The notes under the pieces: generated by a model | The model's database searches: none | What the model was told of the DNA's origin: nothing | What the model saw: the letters and a program-made list of their open reading frames with translations, nothing else | Shown: piece after piece, positions 1 to 6,919 of the stretch | Numbering within the stretch: position 1 is the first letter of the stretch | Layout of the letters: the number at the start of each line of letters is the position of its first letter | NCBI GenBank assembly: GCA_027021685.1 | Contig: JALUTW010000097.1 | Location: forward strand, 1 to 15,167 | Direction: 5' to 3' | Source of the DNA: Chromatiales bacterium | Lineage (GTDB): Bacteria; Pseudomonadota; Gammaproteobacteria; CAMYNG01 | Length of the DNA: 15,167 bases | Program-made: the position numbers and the translations under genes

Positions 1-25
1 CCGGAGTGCGGCCGGCGGCCGGTGA

Positions 26-541
26 TCAGGTAGGGGACGCGCCCGCCAGCCGGGACAACACCCCGGCCATGGCCGCGGCCACCGCCTGGCGGCGCACCGC
101 CTCGCGGCCGCCATCGAAATGTTCGGTGCGGACCGCCGTGGGCCGGCCGCCGCCGGCCCAGGCGAAACAGACGGTGCCCACCGGCTTGCCCGGCACCGCG
201 CCGCCGGGACCGGCGATGCCGGAGATGGCCACGGCGTGGTCGGCGCGGGAGTTGGCCAGGGCGCCTTCGGCCATGGCGCGCACCGTTTCCTCGCTGACGG
301 CACCGTGCCGCTCGATGATCTCCACCGGCACCCCCAGCATGTCCTCCTTGGCCTCGTTGCTGTAGGTGACGAAGCCGCGCTCGAACCAGCCGGAGCTGCC
401 GGGAATGTCGGTGAGGACCTTGGCCACCCAGCCGCCGGTGCAGGACTCGGCGGTGGCCAGCCGATGGTGGCGGGCGTGCAGGGCGTCGCCCAGGCGCACC
501 GCCAGGGCGTGCAGCTCGGCGTCGGAGGGAACGGCGCCCAT
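26..541 (-). CDS. pncC: Nicotinamide-nucleotide amidohydrolase PncC (CinA C-terminal type)
   Basis: This 171-aa protein is the stand-alone CinA C-terminal domain. The family deamidates nicotinamide mononucleotide to nicotinic acid mononucleotide in the cytoplasm, recycling the NMN released by NAD-dependent DNA ligase. Visible family motifs are TAESCTGG (residues 30-37, with the presumed catalytic Ser33), VTYSNEAK (58-65) and SGIAGPGG (107-114) followed by KPVGTV. The length matches E. coli PncC (about 165 aa), and there is no N-terminal CinA (MoCF-like) domain. The ATG at 541 lies 20 nt after the PilZ stop codon with no clear Shine-Dalgarno, so the two genes are probably co-transcribed. In many gammaproteobacteria recA follows this gene; that position is outside the window. 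Family assignment is firm; the enzymatic role is by homology. Confidence 0.93.
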   Translation of the reverse strand: MGAVPSDAELHALAVRLGDALHARHHRLATAESCTGGWVAKVLTDIPGSSGWFERGFVTYSNEAKEDMLGVPVEIIERHGAVSEETVRAMAEGALANSRADHAVAISGIAGPGGAVPGKPVGTVCFAWAGGGRPTAVRTEHFDGGREAVRRQAVAAAMAGVLSRLAGASPT

Positions 542-561
542 GGGGCCGGACCCGGCGCCGC

Positions 562-864
562 TCAGTCGAGGACCTGCTTGATGACGGCGCCGATCTCGTA
601 ACCGTCGCCGCGGCGCTGCTTGTCCACGCGCACGATCTTGACCATGGCGTGCAGCGGCGGGGTGACGGCGTTTTCGGGCGTGATGCGCACTTCCAGCATC
701 TCGTCCACCGGCAGCTCGCGCGGGGCGATGAACATCATGCCGCGGCCGCTGAGGTTGCGGGCCTGGCCCCGCTCCTCGTCCTCCGCGGTGGCGAGCCGGT
801 AGGTGAGCTCGCAGTCCACCGTGACCCGGAAGAAGTCGCGTTTCTCGTCGTAGTCACGCGGCAT
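562..864 (-). CDS. Single-domain PilZ protein, probable c-di-GMP receptor
   Basis: This 100-aa protein consists of one PilZ domain. Both parts of the c-di-GMP-binding signature are intact: RxxxR (Arg9-DFF-Arg13) near the N terminus and NxSxxG (Asn37-L-Ser39-GR-Gly42). It is therefore likely able to bind the dinucleotide rather than being a degenerate PilZ. There is no signal peptide, membrane segment or output domain, so it would act in the cytoplasm through a partner protein not seen here. The ATG at 864 is supported by a strong purine-rich ribosome binding site (GGAGGAGG, plus-strand 872-879) 7 nt upstream. It is first in a leftward pair with pncC and diverges from mutS. The pathway it controls (motility, exopolysaccharide or other) cannot be told from the sequence. 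Confidence 0.9.
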   Translation of the reverse strand: MPRDYDEKRDFFRVTVDCELTYRLATAEDEERGQARNLSGRGMMFIAPRELPVDEMLEVRITPENAVTPPLHAMVKIVRVDKQRRGDGYEIGAVIKQVLD

Positions 865-871
865 TGCCTGG

Positions 872-879
872 CCTCCTCC
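872..879 (-). promoter_or_regulatory. Ribosome binding site of the PilZ gene
   Basis: On the minus strand this reads GGAGGAGG, an excellent Shine-Dalgarno match, ending 7 nt before the ATG at 864. It fixes the start of the PilZ gene. Confidence 0.75.
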
Positions 880-884
880 AAGGG

Positions 885-902
885 CGGTACGTACCGATTG
901 TA
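885..902 (-). promoter_or_regulatory. Candidate -10 element and adjoining palindrome upstream of the PilZ gene
   Basis: On the minus strand positions 902-897 read TACAAT, a near-consensus -10 hexamer. No good -35 is visible 16-18 nt further upstream. Immediately downstream, where transcription would start, is a perfect 12-bp palindrome, CGGTACGTACCG (885-896). This arrangement would suit an operator over the start site, but a single 12-bp palindrome is expected by chance a few times in 15 kb. The predicted leader is about 25 nt. Confidence 0.35.
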
Positions 903-962
903 CATGAACCGGCCACGGCGCGCCTTTCGCCGGCGGGGGCGATTGGCTAGACTGTGATGCCC

Positions 963-3527
963 ATGGCAGGGACCCGCGCCGATCTCTCCCAGCACACGCC
1001 CATGATGCAGCAGTATCTGCGCATCAAGGCGGAGTATCCGGACACCCTGCTGTTCTACCGCATGGGCGACTTCTACGAGCTGTTCTACGACGACGCCCGC
1101 CGCGCCGCCGAACTCCTGGACCTGACCCTCACCGCCCGCGGCCAGTCGGCGGGCGAGCCCATCCCCATGGCCGGGGTGCCGTACCACGCGGTGGAGACCT
1201 ACCTGGCGCGGCTGCTGCGCCAGGGCGAATCGGTGGCCATCTGCGAGCAGCTGGGCGATCCCGCCGCCTCGCGTGGCCCGGTGGAGCGCAAGGTGGTGCG
1301 GGTGGTGACGCCGGGCACCGTCACCGACGAGGCCCTGCTGGAGGAGCGGCGCGACAACCTGCTGGTGGCGGTGTGTCCCGGCGGCGGCCGCTTCGGCCTC
1401 GCGGTGCTGGACCTGGGCGCCGGCCGCCTGGTGCTGCAGGAGCCGGCCGGCACCGCCGCCCTGGAGGCGGAGCTGGGCCGCCTGCGCCCGGCCGAGCTGC
1501 TGCTGCCCGATCACCTGGACCAGGCCCAGCGGGCCTGGGCCGCGGACTGGCTGCAGCGCCCGCTGCCCGCCTGGCACTTCGAGCACGACACCGCGCTGCG
1601 CCGCATCTGCCAGCAATACGGCGTCCAGGATCTGTCCGGCTTCGGCTGCGAGGGCCTGACCCTGGCGGTGGCCGCCGCCGGCGCCCTGCTCCACTACGTC
1701 CACGAGACCCAGCAGGGCGTGCCGCCCCACCTCCAGCCGCCGCGGGTGGAATGGCCGGACGACGCCATCGTCCTGGACGCCGCCAGCCGCCGCAACCTGG
1801 AGCTGGAGCACGGCCTGGCCGGCGACGACCGCCACACCCTGGCGGCGGTGCTGGACCGCACCGCCACCGCCATGGGCGGGCGCCTGCTGCGCCGCTGGCT
1901 GCACCGGCCGCTGCGCGACCGCGCCGTGCTCACCGCGCGCCAGGACGTGGTGGCGCTGCTCATGGAAGACGAGCGCTTCGCCGCGCTGCACGAGACCCTG
2001 CGCGGCATCGGCGACGTGGAGCGCATCCTCGCCCGCGTCGGCCTGCGCTCGGCACGCCCGCGCGACCTCGCCGTGCTGCGCGCCGCCCTGGGCACCCTGC
2101 CCGCGGTTCACCGCGCCCTGGCCGGCCTGGACCACCCGCTGCTGGCGCGCCTGCGCGACGAGCTGGGCGAGTTCCCCCGCCTGCACGAGCTGCTGGTGCG
2201 GGCCATCGTGGAGAACCCGCCGGTGCTCATCCGCGACGGCGGCGTGATCGCGCCCGGCTTCGACCCGGAGCTGGACGAGCTGCGCGCCCTGCGCGACAAC
2301 GCCGACGCCTTCCTGCGCGAGCTGGAGGCGCGCGAGCAGGCGGCCACCGGCATCCCCAACCTCAAGGTGGGCTACAACAAGGTCCACGGCTTCTACATCG
2401 AGGTGACCCGGGGGCAGACCGACAAGGTGCCGGACCGCTACCAGCGCCGCCAGACCCTCAAGGGCGCCGAGCGCTACATCACGCCGGAGCTCAAGGCCCA
2501 CGAGGACAAGGTGCTGTCCAGCGCCGAGCGGGCGCTGGCCCGGGAGAAGCACCTGTACCAGTCGCTGCTGGACACCCTCGCCGGCGAGCTGGCGCCGCTG
2601 CAGCGCTGCGCCGCCGCCCTGGCCGAGCTGGACGTGCTCAACACCCTGGCCGAGCGCGCCGCCACCCTGGGCTACCGCCGCCCGCGCCTGGTGGACGAGC
2701 CCGTGATCCGCATCCGCGGCGGGCGCCACCCGGTCATCGAGCAGGTCCAGGACGAGCCCTTCACCCCCAACGACGTGGAGCTGGACGGCGACCGCCGCAT
2801 GCTCATCGTCACCGGGCCCAACATGGGCGGCAAGTCCACCTACATGCGCCAGACCGCGCTCATCGTGATCATGGCCGGCATGGGCGGCTTCGTGCCGGCG
2901 GAGGCGGCAGAGCTGGGCCCGGTGGACCGCATCTTCACCCGCATCGGCGCCTCGGACGACCTGGCCTCGGGCCGTTCCACCTTCATGGTGGAGATGAGCG
3001 AGGCCGCCGCCATCCTCAACAATGCCACCCGCGACAGCCTGGTGCTGCTGGACGAGATCGGCCGCGGCACCAGCACCTACGACGGCCTGGCCCTGGCCTG
3101 GGCGGTGGCGGCGGACCTGGCGCAGCGGGTGGGCGCCTTCACCCTGTTCTCCACCCATTACTTCGAGCTCACCCGCCTGCCGGAGCAGTTCCCGTCCTGC
3201 GCCAACGTACACCTGGACGCCACCGAGCACGACGGCCGGGTGGTGTTCCTGCACCGGGTCCGGCCCGGGGCCGCCAGCCGCAGCTACGGCCTGCACGTGG
3301 CCGCCCTGGCCGGGGTGCCGGCCCATGTCATCGCCGACGCGCGCGAGCGCCTCGCCCACCTGGAGCACGGCGGTGCCGCGGGCGACCCGCAGCCCGCCGC
3401 GCCCGCCCCGGCCGCGCCGCCCCACCCCGCCCTGGCCCTGCTGGCGGAGATCAGCCCCGACGATCTGACCCCGCGCCAGGCCCTGGACCTTCTCTACCGC
3501 CTCAAGGCACTGGCGGACGGCGGCTGA
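963..3527 (+). CDS. mutS: DNA mismatch repair protein MutS
   Basis: MutS recognises mispairs and small loops in DNA and, in an ATP-dependent way, recruits MutL to start strand-specific repair. The mismatch-reading motif GDFYELF near the N terminus carries the Phe-x-Glu pair (about Phe37, Glu39). The ABC-type ATPase is complete: Walker A TGPNMGGKST (about 617-626), Walker B LVLLDEIGRGTST (Asp-Glu at about 697-698) and the later STHYFEL segment. An Ala/Pro-rich linker precedes the C-terminal helix pair (DLTPRQALDLLYRLKAL), which matches the E. coli tetramerisation region. The frame is open from a GTG at 954 and has ATGs at 957 and 963. No Shine-Dalgarno decides among them. I chose 963 because it gives 854 aa and an N terminus aligning with E. 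coli MutS (853 aa). fdxA follows 108 nt downstream. Confidence 0.97.
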   Translation: MAGTRADLSQHTPMMQQYLRIKAEYPDTLLFYRMGDFYELFYDDARRAAELLDLTLTARGQSAGEPIPMAGVPYHAVETYLARLLRQGESVAICEQLGDPAASRGPVERKVVRVVTPGTVTDEALLEERRDNLLVAVCPGGGRFGLAVLDLGAGRLVLQEPAGTAALEAELGRLRPAELLLPDHLDQAQRAWAADWLQRPLPAWHFEHDTALRRICQQYGVQDLSGFGCEGLTLAVAAAGALLHYVHETQQGVPPHLQPPRVEWPDDAIVLDAASRRNLELEHGLAGDDRHTLAAVLDRTATAMGGRLLRRWLHRPLRDRAVLTARQDVVALLMEDERFAALHETLRGIGDVERILARVGLRSARPRDLAVLRAALGTLPAVHRALAGLDHPLLARLRDELGEFPRLHELLVRAIVENPPVLIRDGGVIAPGFDPELDELRALRDNADAFLRELEAREQAATGIPNLKVGYNKVHGFYIEVTRGQTDKVPDRYQRRQTLKGAERYITPELKAHEDKVLSSAERALAREKHLYQSLLDTLAGELAPLQRCAAALAELDVLNTLAERAATLGYRRPRLVDEPVIRIRGGRHPVIEQVQDEPFTPNDVELDGDRRMLIVTGPNMGGKSTYMRQTALIVIMAGMGGFVPAEAAELGPVDRIFTRIGASDDLASGRSTFMVEMSEAAAILNNATRDSLVLLDEIGRGTSTYDGLALAWAVAADLAQRVGAFTLFSTHYFELTRLPEQFPSCANVHLDATEHDGRVVFLHRVRPGAASRSYGLHVAALAGVPAHVIADARERLAHLEHGGAAGDPQPAAPAPAAPPHPALALLAEISPDDLTPRQALDLLYRLKALADGG

Positions 3528-3535
3528 GCCGCGCT

Positions 3536-3565
3536 CTGGCCCGCTCCCGGGCCGCCCTGTACACT
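3536..3565 (+). promoter_or_regulatory. Weak candidate promoter for fdxA
   Basis: In the 108-nt gap between mutS and fdxA the best -10 candidate is TACACT (3560-3565). With an 18-nt spacer the -35 would be CTGGCC (3536-3541), only 3 of 6 matches to consensus. A 6-bp hairpin (3538-3553, loop CTCC) lies inside the spacer and has no U-tract, so it is not a convincing mutS terminator. fdxA may simply be read from mutS. Confidence 0.28.
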
Positions 3566-3623
3566 ACGCCCTGTCTCTGGGAGGGGCCCGCTGCGACATC
3601 CAACGAGGCCAGTAGTTGTATTC

Positions 3624-3629
3624 AAGGAG
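3624..3629 (+). promoter_or_regulatory. Ribosome binding site of fdxA
   Basis: AAGGAG lies 6 nt before the ATG at 3636. It is the strongest Shine-Dalgarno on the plus strand in this part of the window and fixes the fdxA start. Confidence 0.75.
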
Positions 3630-3635
3630 CCGACC

Positions 3636-3959
3636 ATGACCTACGTCGTCACCGAGAACTGCATCAAGTGCAAGTACACCGACTGCGTGGAAGTCTGCCC
3701 GGTGGACTGCTTCCACGAGGGCCCCAACTTCCTGGTCATCGATCCCGACGAGTGCATCGACTGCACCCTGTGCGAGCCCGAGTGCCCGGCGGAGGCCATC
3801 TTCGCCGAGGACGACGTGCCCGAAGGCCAGGAGCAGTTCATCGAGCTCAATGCCGAGCTGGCGCGCGAGTGGCCGGTGATCACGCAGAAGAAGGACCCCC
3901 TGCCCGACGCCGAGCAGTGGGACGGGGTCAAGGACAAGCTCAAGTACCTGGAGCGCTGA
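3636..3959 (+). CDS. fdxA: 7Fe ferredoxin FdxA ([3Fe-4S][4Fe-4S])
   Basis: This 107-aa protein matches the Azotobacter vinelandii ferredoxin I type in length and cysteine pattern. Counting the initiator Met, Cys9, Cys17 and Cys50 should hold the [3Fe-4S] cluster, and Cys21, Cys40, Cys43 and Cys46 the [4Fe-4S] cluster. Cys12 and Cys25 correspond to the two non-ligand cysteines of the family. The C-terminal part (ITQKKDPLPDAEQWDGVKDK) is also typical. It is a soluble low-potential electron carrier; its partners are not evident. Its place directly after mutS is a recurring gammaproteobacterial arrangement. Downstream, only 25 nt separate it from the AddB-like gene, so the three genes fdxA, addB and addA may share a transcript. 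Confidence 0.95.
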   Translation: MTYVVTENCIKCKYTDCVEVCPVDCFHEGPNFLVIDPDECIDCTLCEPECPAEAIFAEDDVPEGQEQFIELNAELAREWPVITQKKDPLPDAEQWDGVKDKLKYLER

Positions 3960-3984
3960 GGCCCCGGCGCCGGGGACGGCCGCC

Positions 3985-6918
3985 GTGACCGCCACCGTCT
4001 TCCGGGTCCCCCACCACGCCGACCCCCTGGCGGCCACCGCCGCCGCCCTGCTGGAGCGCCACGCGCGGGACCTGCCGGACCTGTCCCGCGTCACCATCCT
4101 CCTGCCCGAGACCGCCGCGGTGCCCGAGCTGCGCCGGGCCCTGGCGGCGGCGGCCCGGACACGCGGCCTCGAGGCCCTGCTGGGCCCCCGCATCACCACT
4201 CTCTCCGGCTGGGCGCGGGAGGCCGCCGCCCGCCCCGGGCTGTGCCGGCCCCAGGCCCGCCTCCTGGTGCTGGCCGACGCCCTGCGCCGGCATCCGGCCC
4301 TGCTGGGCCAGGCCAACCCCTGGGCCGTGGCCGCCGGCCTGCTGGACCTGTTCGACCAGCTCACCCGCAACCTGGCCCGGCCCGACGAGAGCCTCGACGA
4401 CTTCGCCCGCCGCCTGCGGACCGCCTACGGCATCGGCGGGGACGAGGCCCCGGCCGGGTTCTCCCGCGAGGCGCACGTGGTCCACACCCTGTGGCGGGCG
4501 TGGCACGAGGAGCTTGCCGGGGCCGGGCTGGCCGACCCGGTGCAGGCCTGGTGCGAGGCCCTGGCGCGGCTCGCCGCCACCACCGGCGACGCGGTGTGGG
4601 CGGTGGGCCTCACCCGCCTGGCCGCCTCCGAGCGCGAGGCCCTGGGGACCCTGGCAAGGCGCGGCCTGCTCACCGTGGTCGTCACCGGCGCCGGCGCCGG
4701 GGGGCCGTGGCATCCCGACGCCGCCGCGGCGGAGGCCGCCCGCGCCCTGGCCCCGGACGCCGCACCCCGCCCGCCGCCCGGCGACCCCGGCCCGCCGCCC
4801 CCCGCAAGCCAGGTGCTCGACGCCGTCTTCGCCGGGCCCGAGGAACCCCTGGCGGCCCGGGCGGCGGCCGCCGCCGCGCGCTGGCCGGACTCCCCCCTGG
4901 CGCCGGTCCTGTCCTGGTTCGGGGCCCAGGACCCCGAGGAGGAGGCCCGGGCGGTGGAGCTGCAGGTGCGCCGCTGGCTGCTGGACGGGGCCCGCCACGT
5001 GGCCGTGGTCACCGAGGACCGGCGCCTGGCGCGCCGGGTCCGGGCCCTGCTGGAGCGGGCCGGCGTCAGCCTGGCCGACGCCGCCGGCTGGGCCCTGTCC
5101 ACCACCGCCGCCGCGGCCGTGATGGAGCGCTGGCTCCAGTGCATCGAGGAAGACTTCGCCTGGCTGCCGCTGCTGGACCTGCTCAAGTCGCCGTTTCTGC
5201 CCGACGGCGGCCGCCCGGAACACGCCGAGGCGGTGCTGCGGCTGGAGCGCGACATCGTCCACCGCGAAAGCGTGGCCGCCGGGCTGGACCGCTACCGGCG
5301 CACCATCGACGCCCGCCTGGAGCGGCTCCAGGCCCGCCACGGCTGGACCCCGGCCACCGCCCTCGTGCTCAAGGCCCTGCTGGACCGGCTGGAGGAGGCC
5401 GCGCGCCCCCTGGCCGCCCTGCGCGGCGGCCGCCATCCCGGCGACCGCTGGCTGGCCGCCCTGGACGCATCACTGGCCACCCTGGGCCTGGACGCGGGCC
5501 TCGCCGGCGACCCGGCCGGCGCGCGGGTGACGGAGATCCTGCGGCGGCTGGCGGCCGCCGCGCGCCAGTGGCCGCTGACCCTGTCCTGGAGCGACTTCCG
5601 CGGCTGGCTGGCCCAGGCCCTGGAGAGCGACACCTTCCGCCCCGCCGAGACCGGCAGCGGGGTGCGGCTGCTGACCCCGGCCCAGGCCGCCCTGCTGCGC
5701 TTCGACGCCGTGGCCATCGCCGGTGCCGACCGCCGCCACCTGCCGGTGCCGCCGCCCCAGGGACCGTTCTTCAACGACGCCGTGGCCCGGGCCCTGGGCC
5801 TGCCCACCCGCGGCCAGGACCTGGCCCGCCAGCTCCACCACTTCCGCGCCCTGCTGGAGGCCGCGCCCCGGGTGCTCATCACCGCCTGCGTGCGCGAGGA
5901 CGGCGAGCCGGTGCCTCCGGGCCCGTGGGTGGAGCTGCTGCAGTCCTTCCACCGCCTCGCCTGGGGCGCCGCCCTGGACAGCGACCTGGGCCCTCTCCTG
6001 CGCCGGCCGGAGCAGACCCTGGTGCAGCGCTGTCCCGATCCCGCGCTGCCGGCGCCCCGGCCCCGCCCGCGCCCGGCGCTGGCCGCGGTGGACCTGCCCC
6101 CGCGGCTGTCGGCCTCGGCCTACCAGACCCTGGTGGACTGCCCGTACCGCTTCTATGCCCAGCGCTGCCTGAACCTGGCCGCGCCCGAGGAGATCCAGCT
6201 CGCCCTGGCCAAGTCCGACTACGGCGGGCGCGTCCACACCTGCCTGCAGGCCCTGCACGAGGACGTGGACGGCCTGCCCGGGCCGTGGCCGGGCCCGTGG
6301 GACGCGGCCCACGCCCGCGACATCGAGGCCATGCTGGAACACATCTCCGAGGCCGTGTTCCGGCGCGACCTGGAGACCCACTTCGAGCACCTGGGCTGGT
6401 ACCGGCGCTGGCTCAGGCTCATCCCCAGCTGCGTGCAGTGGGAGATCGAGCGCGCCGCCCAGGGCTGGCGGGTGGCCTCCTGCGAGCTGGAGCTGGAAAC
6501 GGCGCTGGACGGCGGGCCGTCCCTCACCGGCCGCCTGGACCGGGTGGACCGGCGCCGGGGGGAATCCGGCACCCAATGCATGGTGCTGGACTACAAGACC
6601 GGGGCCATCGCGTCGGGCAAGGACGTGGCGTCCGGCGAGTCGGTGCAGCTCCCCTTCTATGCCCTGCTGCTGGCCGACGCCGGCACCGCCGCCTTCGTCG
6701 ACGTGGACAGGCCGCCGGTGAGGACCCGGACCGTGGTCGCGGGCGACGAGCTGGCCGGGCTGGCCGCGGCCCACCGCGAGCGCCTGCTGGCGCTGGCCGC
6801 GGATCTGCGCGCGGGGGCGACCCTGCCGGCCTGGGGCGATGCCGGGACCTGCCGCCACTGCGAGATGGATCGCCTGTGCCGGCGCACCCACTGGCTGCCC
6901 GACGGCGGGGAGGCCTGA
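3985..6918 (+). CDS. AddB-like subunit: PD-(D/E)XK exonuclease with a four-cysteine Fe-S motif
   Basis: This 977-aa protein resembles the AddB subunit of AddAB-type helicase-nucleases, which process double-strand DNA ends for RecA. The C-terminal third is a RecB-family nuclease domain: LSASAYQTLVDCPYRFY, a GGRVH segment, GRLDRVD (Asp852) and LDYKTG (Asp869-Tyr-Lys871), followed by a Q-x-x-x-Y segment (QLPFYALLL). Cys719 plus Cys956-x2-Cys959-x5-Cys965 reproduce the iron-staple arrangement that holds a [4Fe-4S] cluster in AddB. The N terminus has the general inactive-helicase look (TILLPETAAVPELRRAL) but no Walker A, unlike Bacillus AddB. A Pro-rich linker sits near residues 255-275. The GTG at 3985 is 25 nt after fdxA and has only a weak ribosome binding site. 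The AddA-like partner starts 1 nt after its stop codon, implying translational coupling. The family is clear; I leave the symbol empty because the protein is divergent. Confidence 0.85.
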   Translation: MTATVFRVPHHADPLAATAAALLERHARDLPDLSRVTILLPETAAVPELRRALAAAARTRGLEALLGPRITTLSGWAREAAARPGLCRPQARLLVLADALRRHPALLGQANPWAVAAGLLDLFDQLTRNLARPDESLDDFARRLRTAYGIGGDEAPAGFSREAHVVHTLWRAWHEELAGAGLADPVQAWCEALARLAATTGDAVWAVGLTRLAASEREALGTLARRGLLTVVVTGAGAGGPWHPDAAAAEAARALAPDAAPRPPPGDPGPPPPASQVLDAVFAGPEEPLAARAAAAAARWPDSPLAPVLSWFGAQDPEEEARAVELQVRRWLLDGARHVAVVTEDRRLARRVRALLERAGVSLADAAGWALSTTAAAAVMERWLQCIEEDFAWLPLLDLLKSPFLPDGGRPEHAEAVLRLERDIVHRESVAAGLDRYRRTIDARLERLQARHGWTPATALVLKALLDRLEEAARPLAALRGGRHPGDRWLAALDASLATLGLDAGLAGDPAGARVTEILRRLAAAARQWPLTLSWSDFRGWLAQALESDTFRPAETGSGVRLLTPAQAALLRFDAVAIAGADRRHLPVPPPQGPFFNDAVARALGLPTRGQDLARQLHHFRALLEAAPRVLITACVREDGEPVPPGPWVELLQSFHRLAWGAALDSDLGPLLRRPEQTLVQRCPDPALPAPRPRPRPALAAVDLPPRLSASAYQTLVDCPYRFYAQRCLNLAAPEEIQLALAKSDYGGRVHTCLQALHEDVDGLPGPWPGPWDAAHARDIEAMLEHISEAVFRRDLETHFEHLGWYRRWLRLIPSCVQWEIERAAQGWRVASCELELETALDGGPSLTGRLDRVDRRRGESGTQCMVLDYKTGAIASGKDVASGESVQLPFYALLLADAGTAAFVDVDRPPVRTRTVVAGDELAGLAAAHRERLLALAADLRAGATLPAWGDAGTCRHCEMDRLCRRTHWLPDGGEA

Positions 6919-6919
6919 G

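Noticed and set aside
735..3425. A very long open frame of about 896 codons antisense to mutS, and similar long frames opposite or out of frame with addB and addA
   Set aside because: High GC removes stop codons from shadow frames. The translations are low-complexity Gly/Ala/Arg/Gln-rich without motifs, while the overlapping sense frames carry complete conserved domains.
3538..3553. 6-bp hairpin after mutS, considered as its terminator
   Set aside because: Short stem without a T-run. It may contribute slightly but is not supportable as a terminator.
3962..3975. 14-bp perfect palindrome CCCCGGCGCCGGGG between fdxA and the AddB-like gene, considered as a terminator
   Set aside because: It has no U-tract and the next start codon is only 10 nt downstream; in DNA this GC-rich such palindromes are common.
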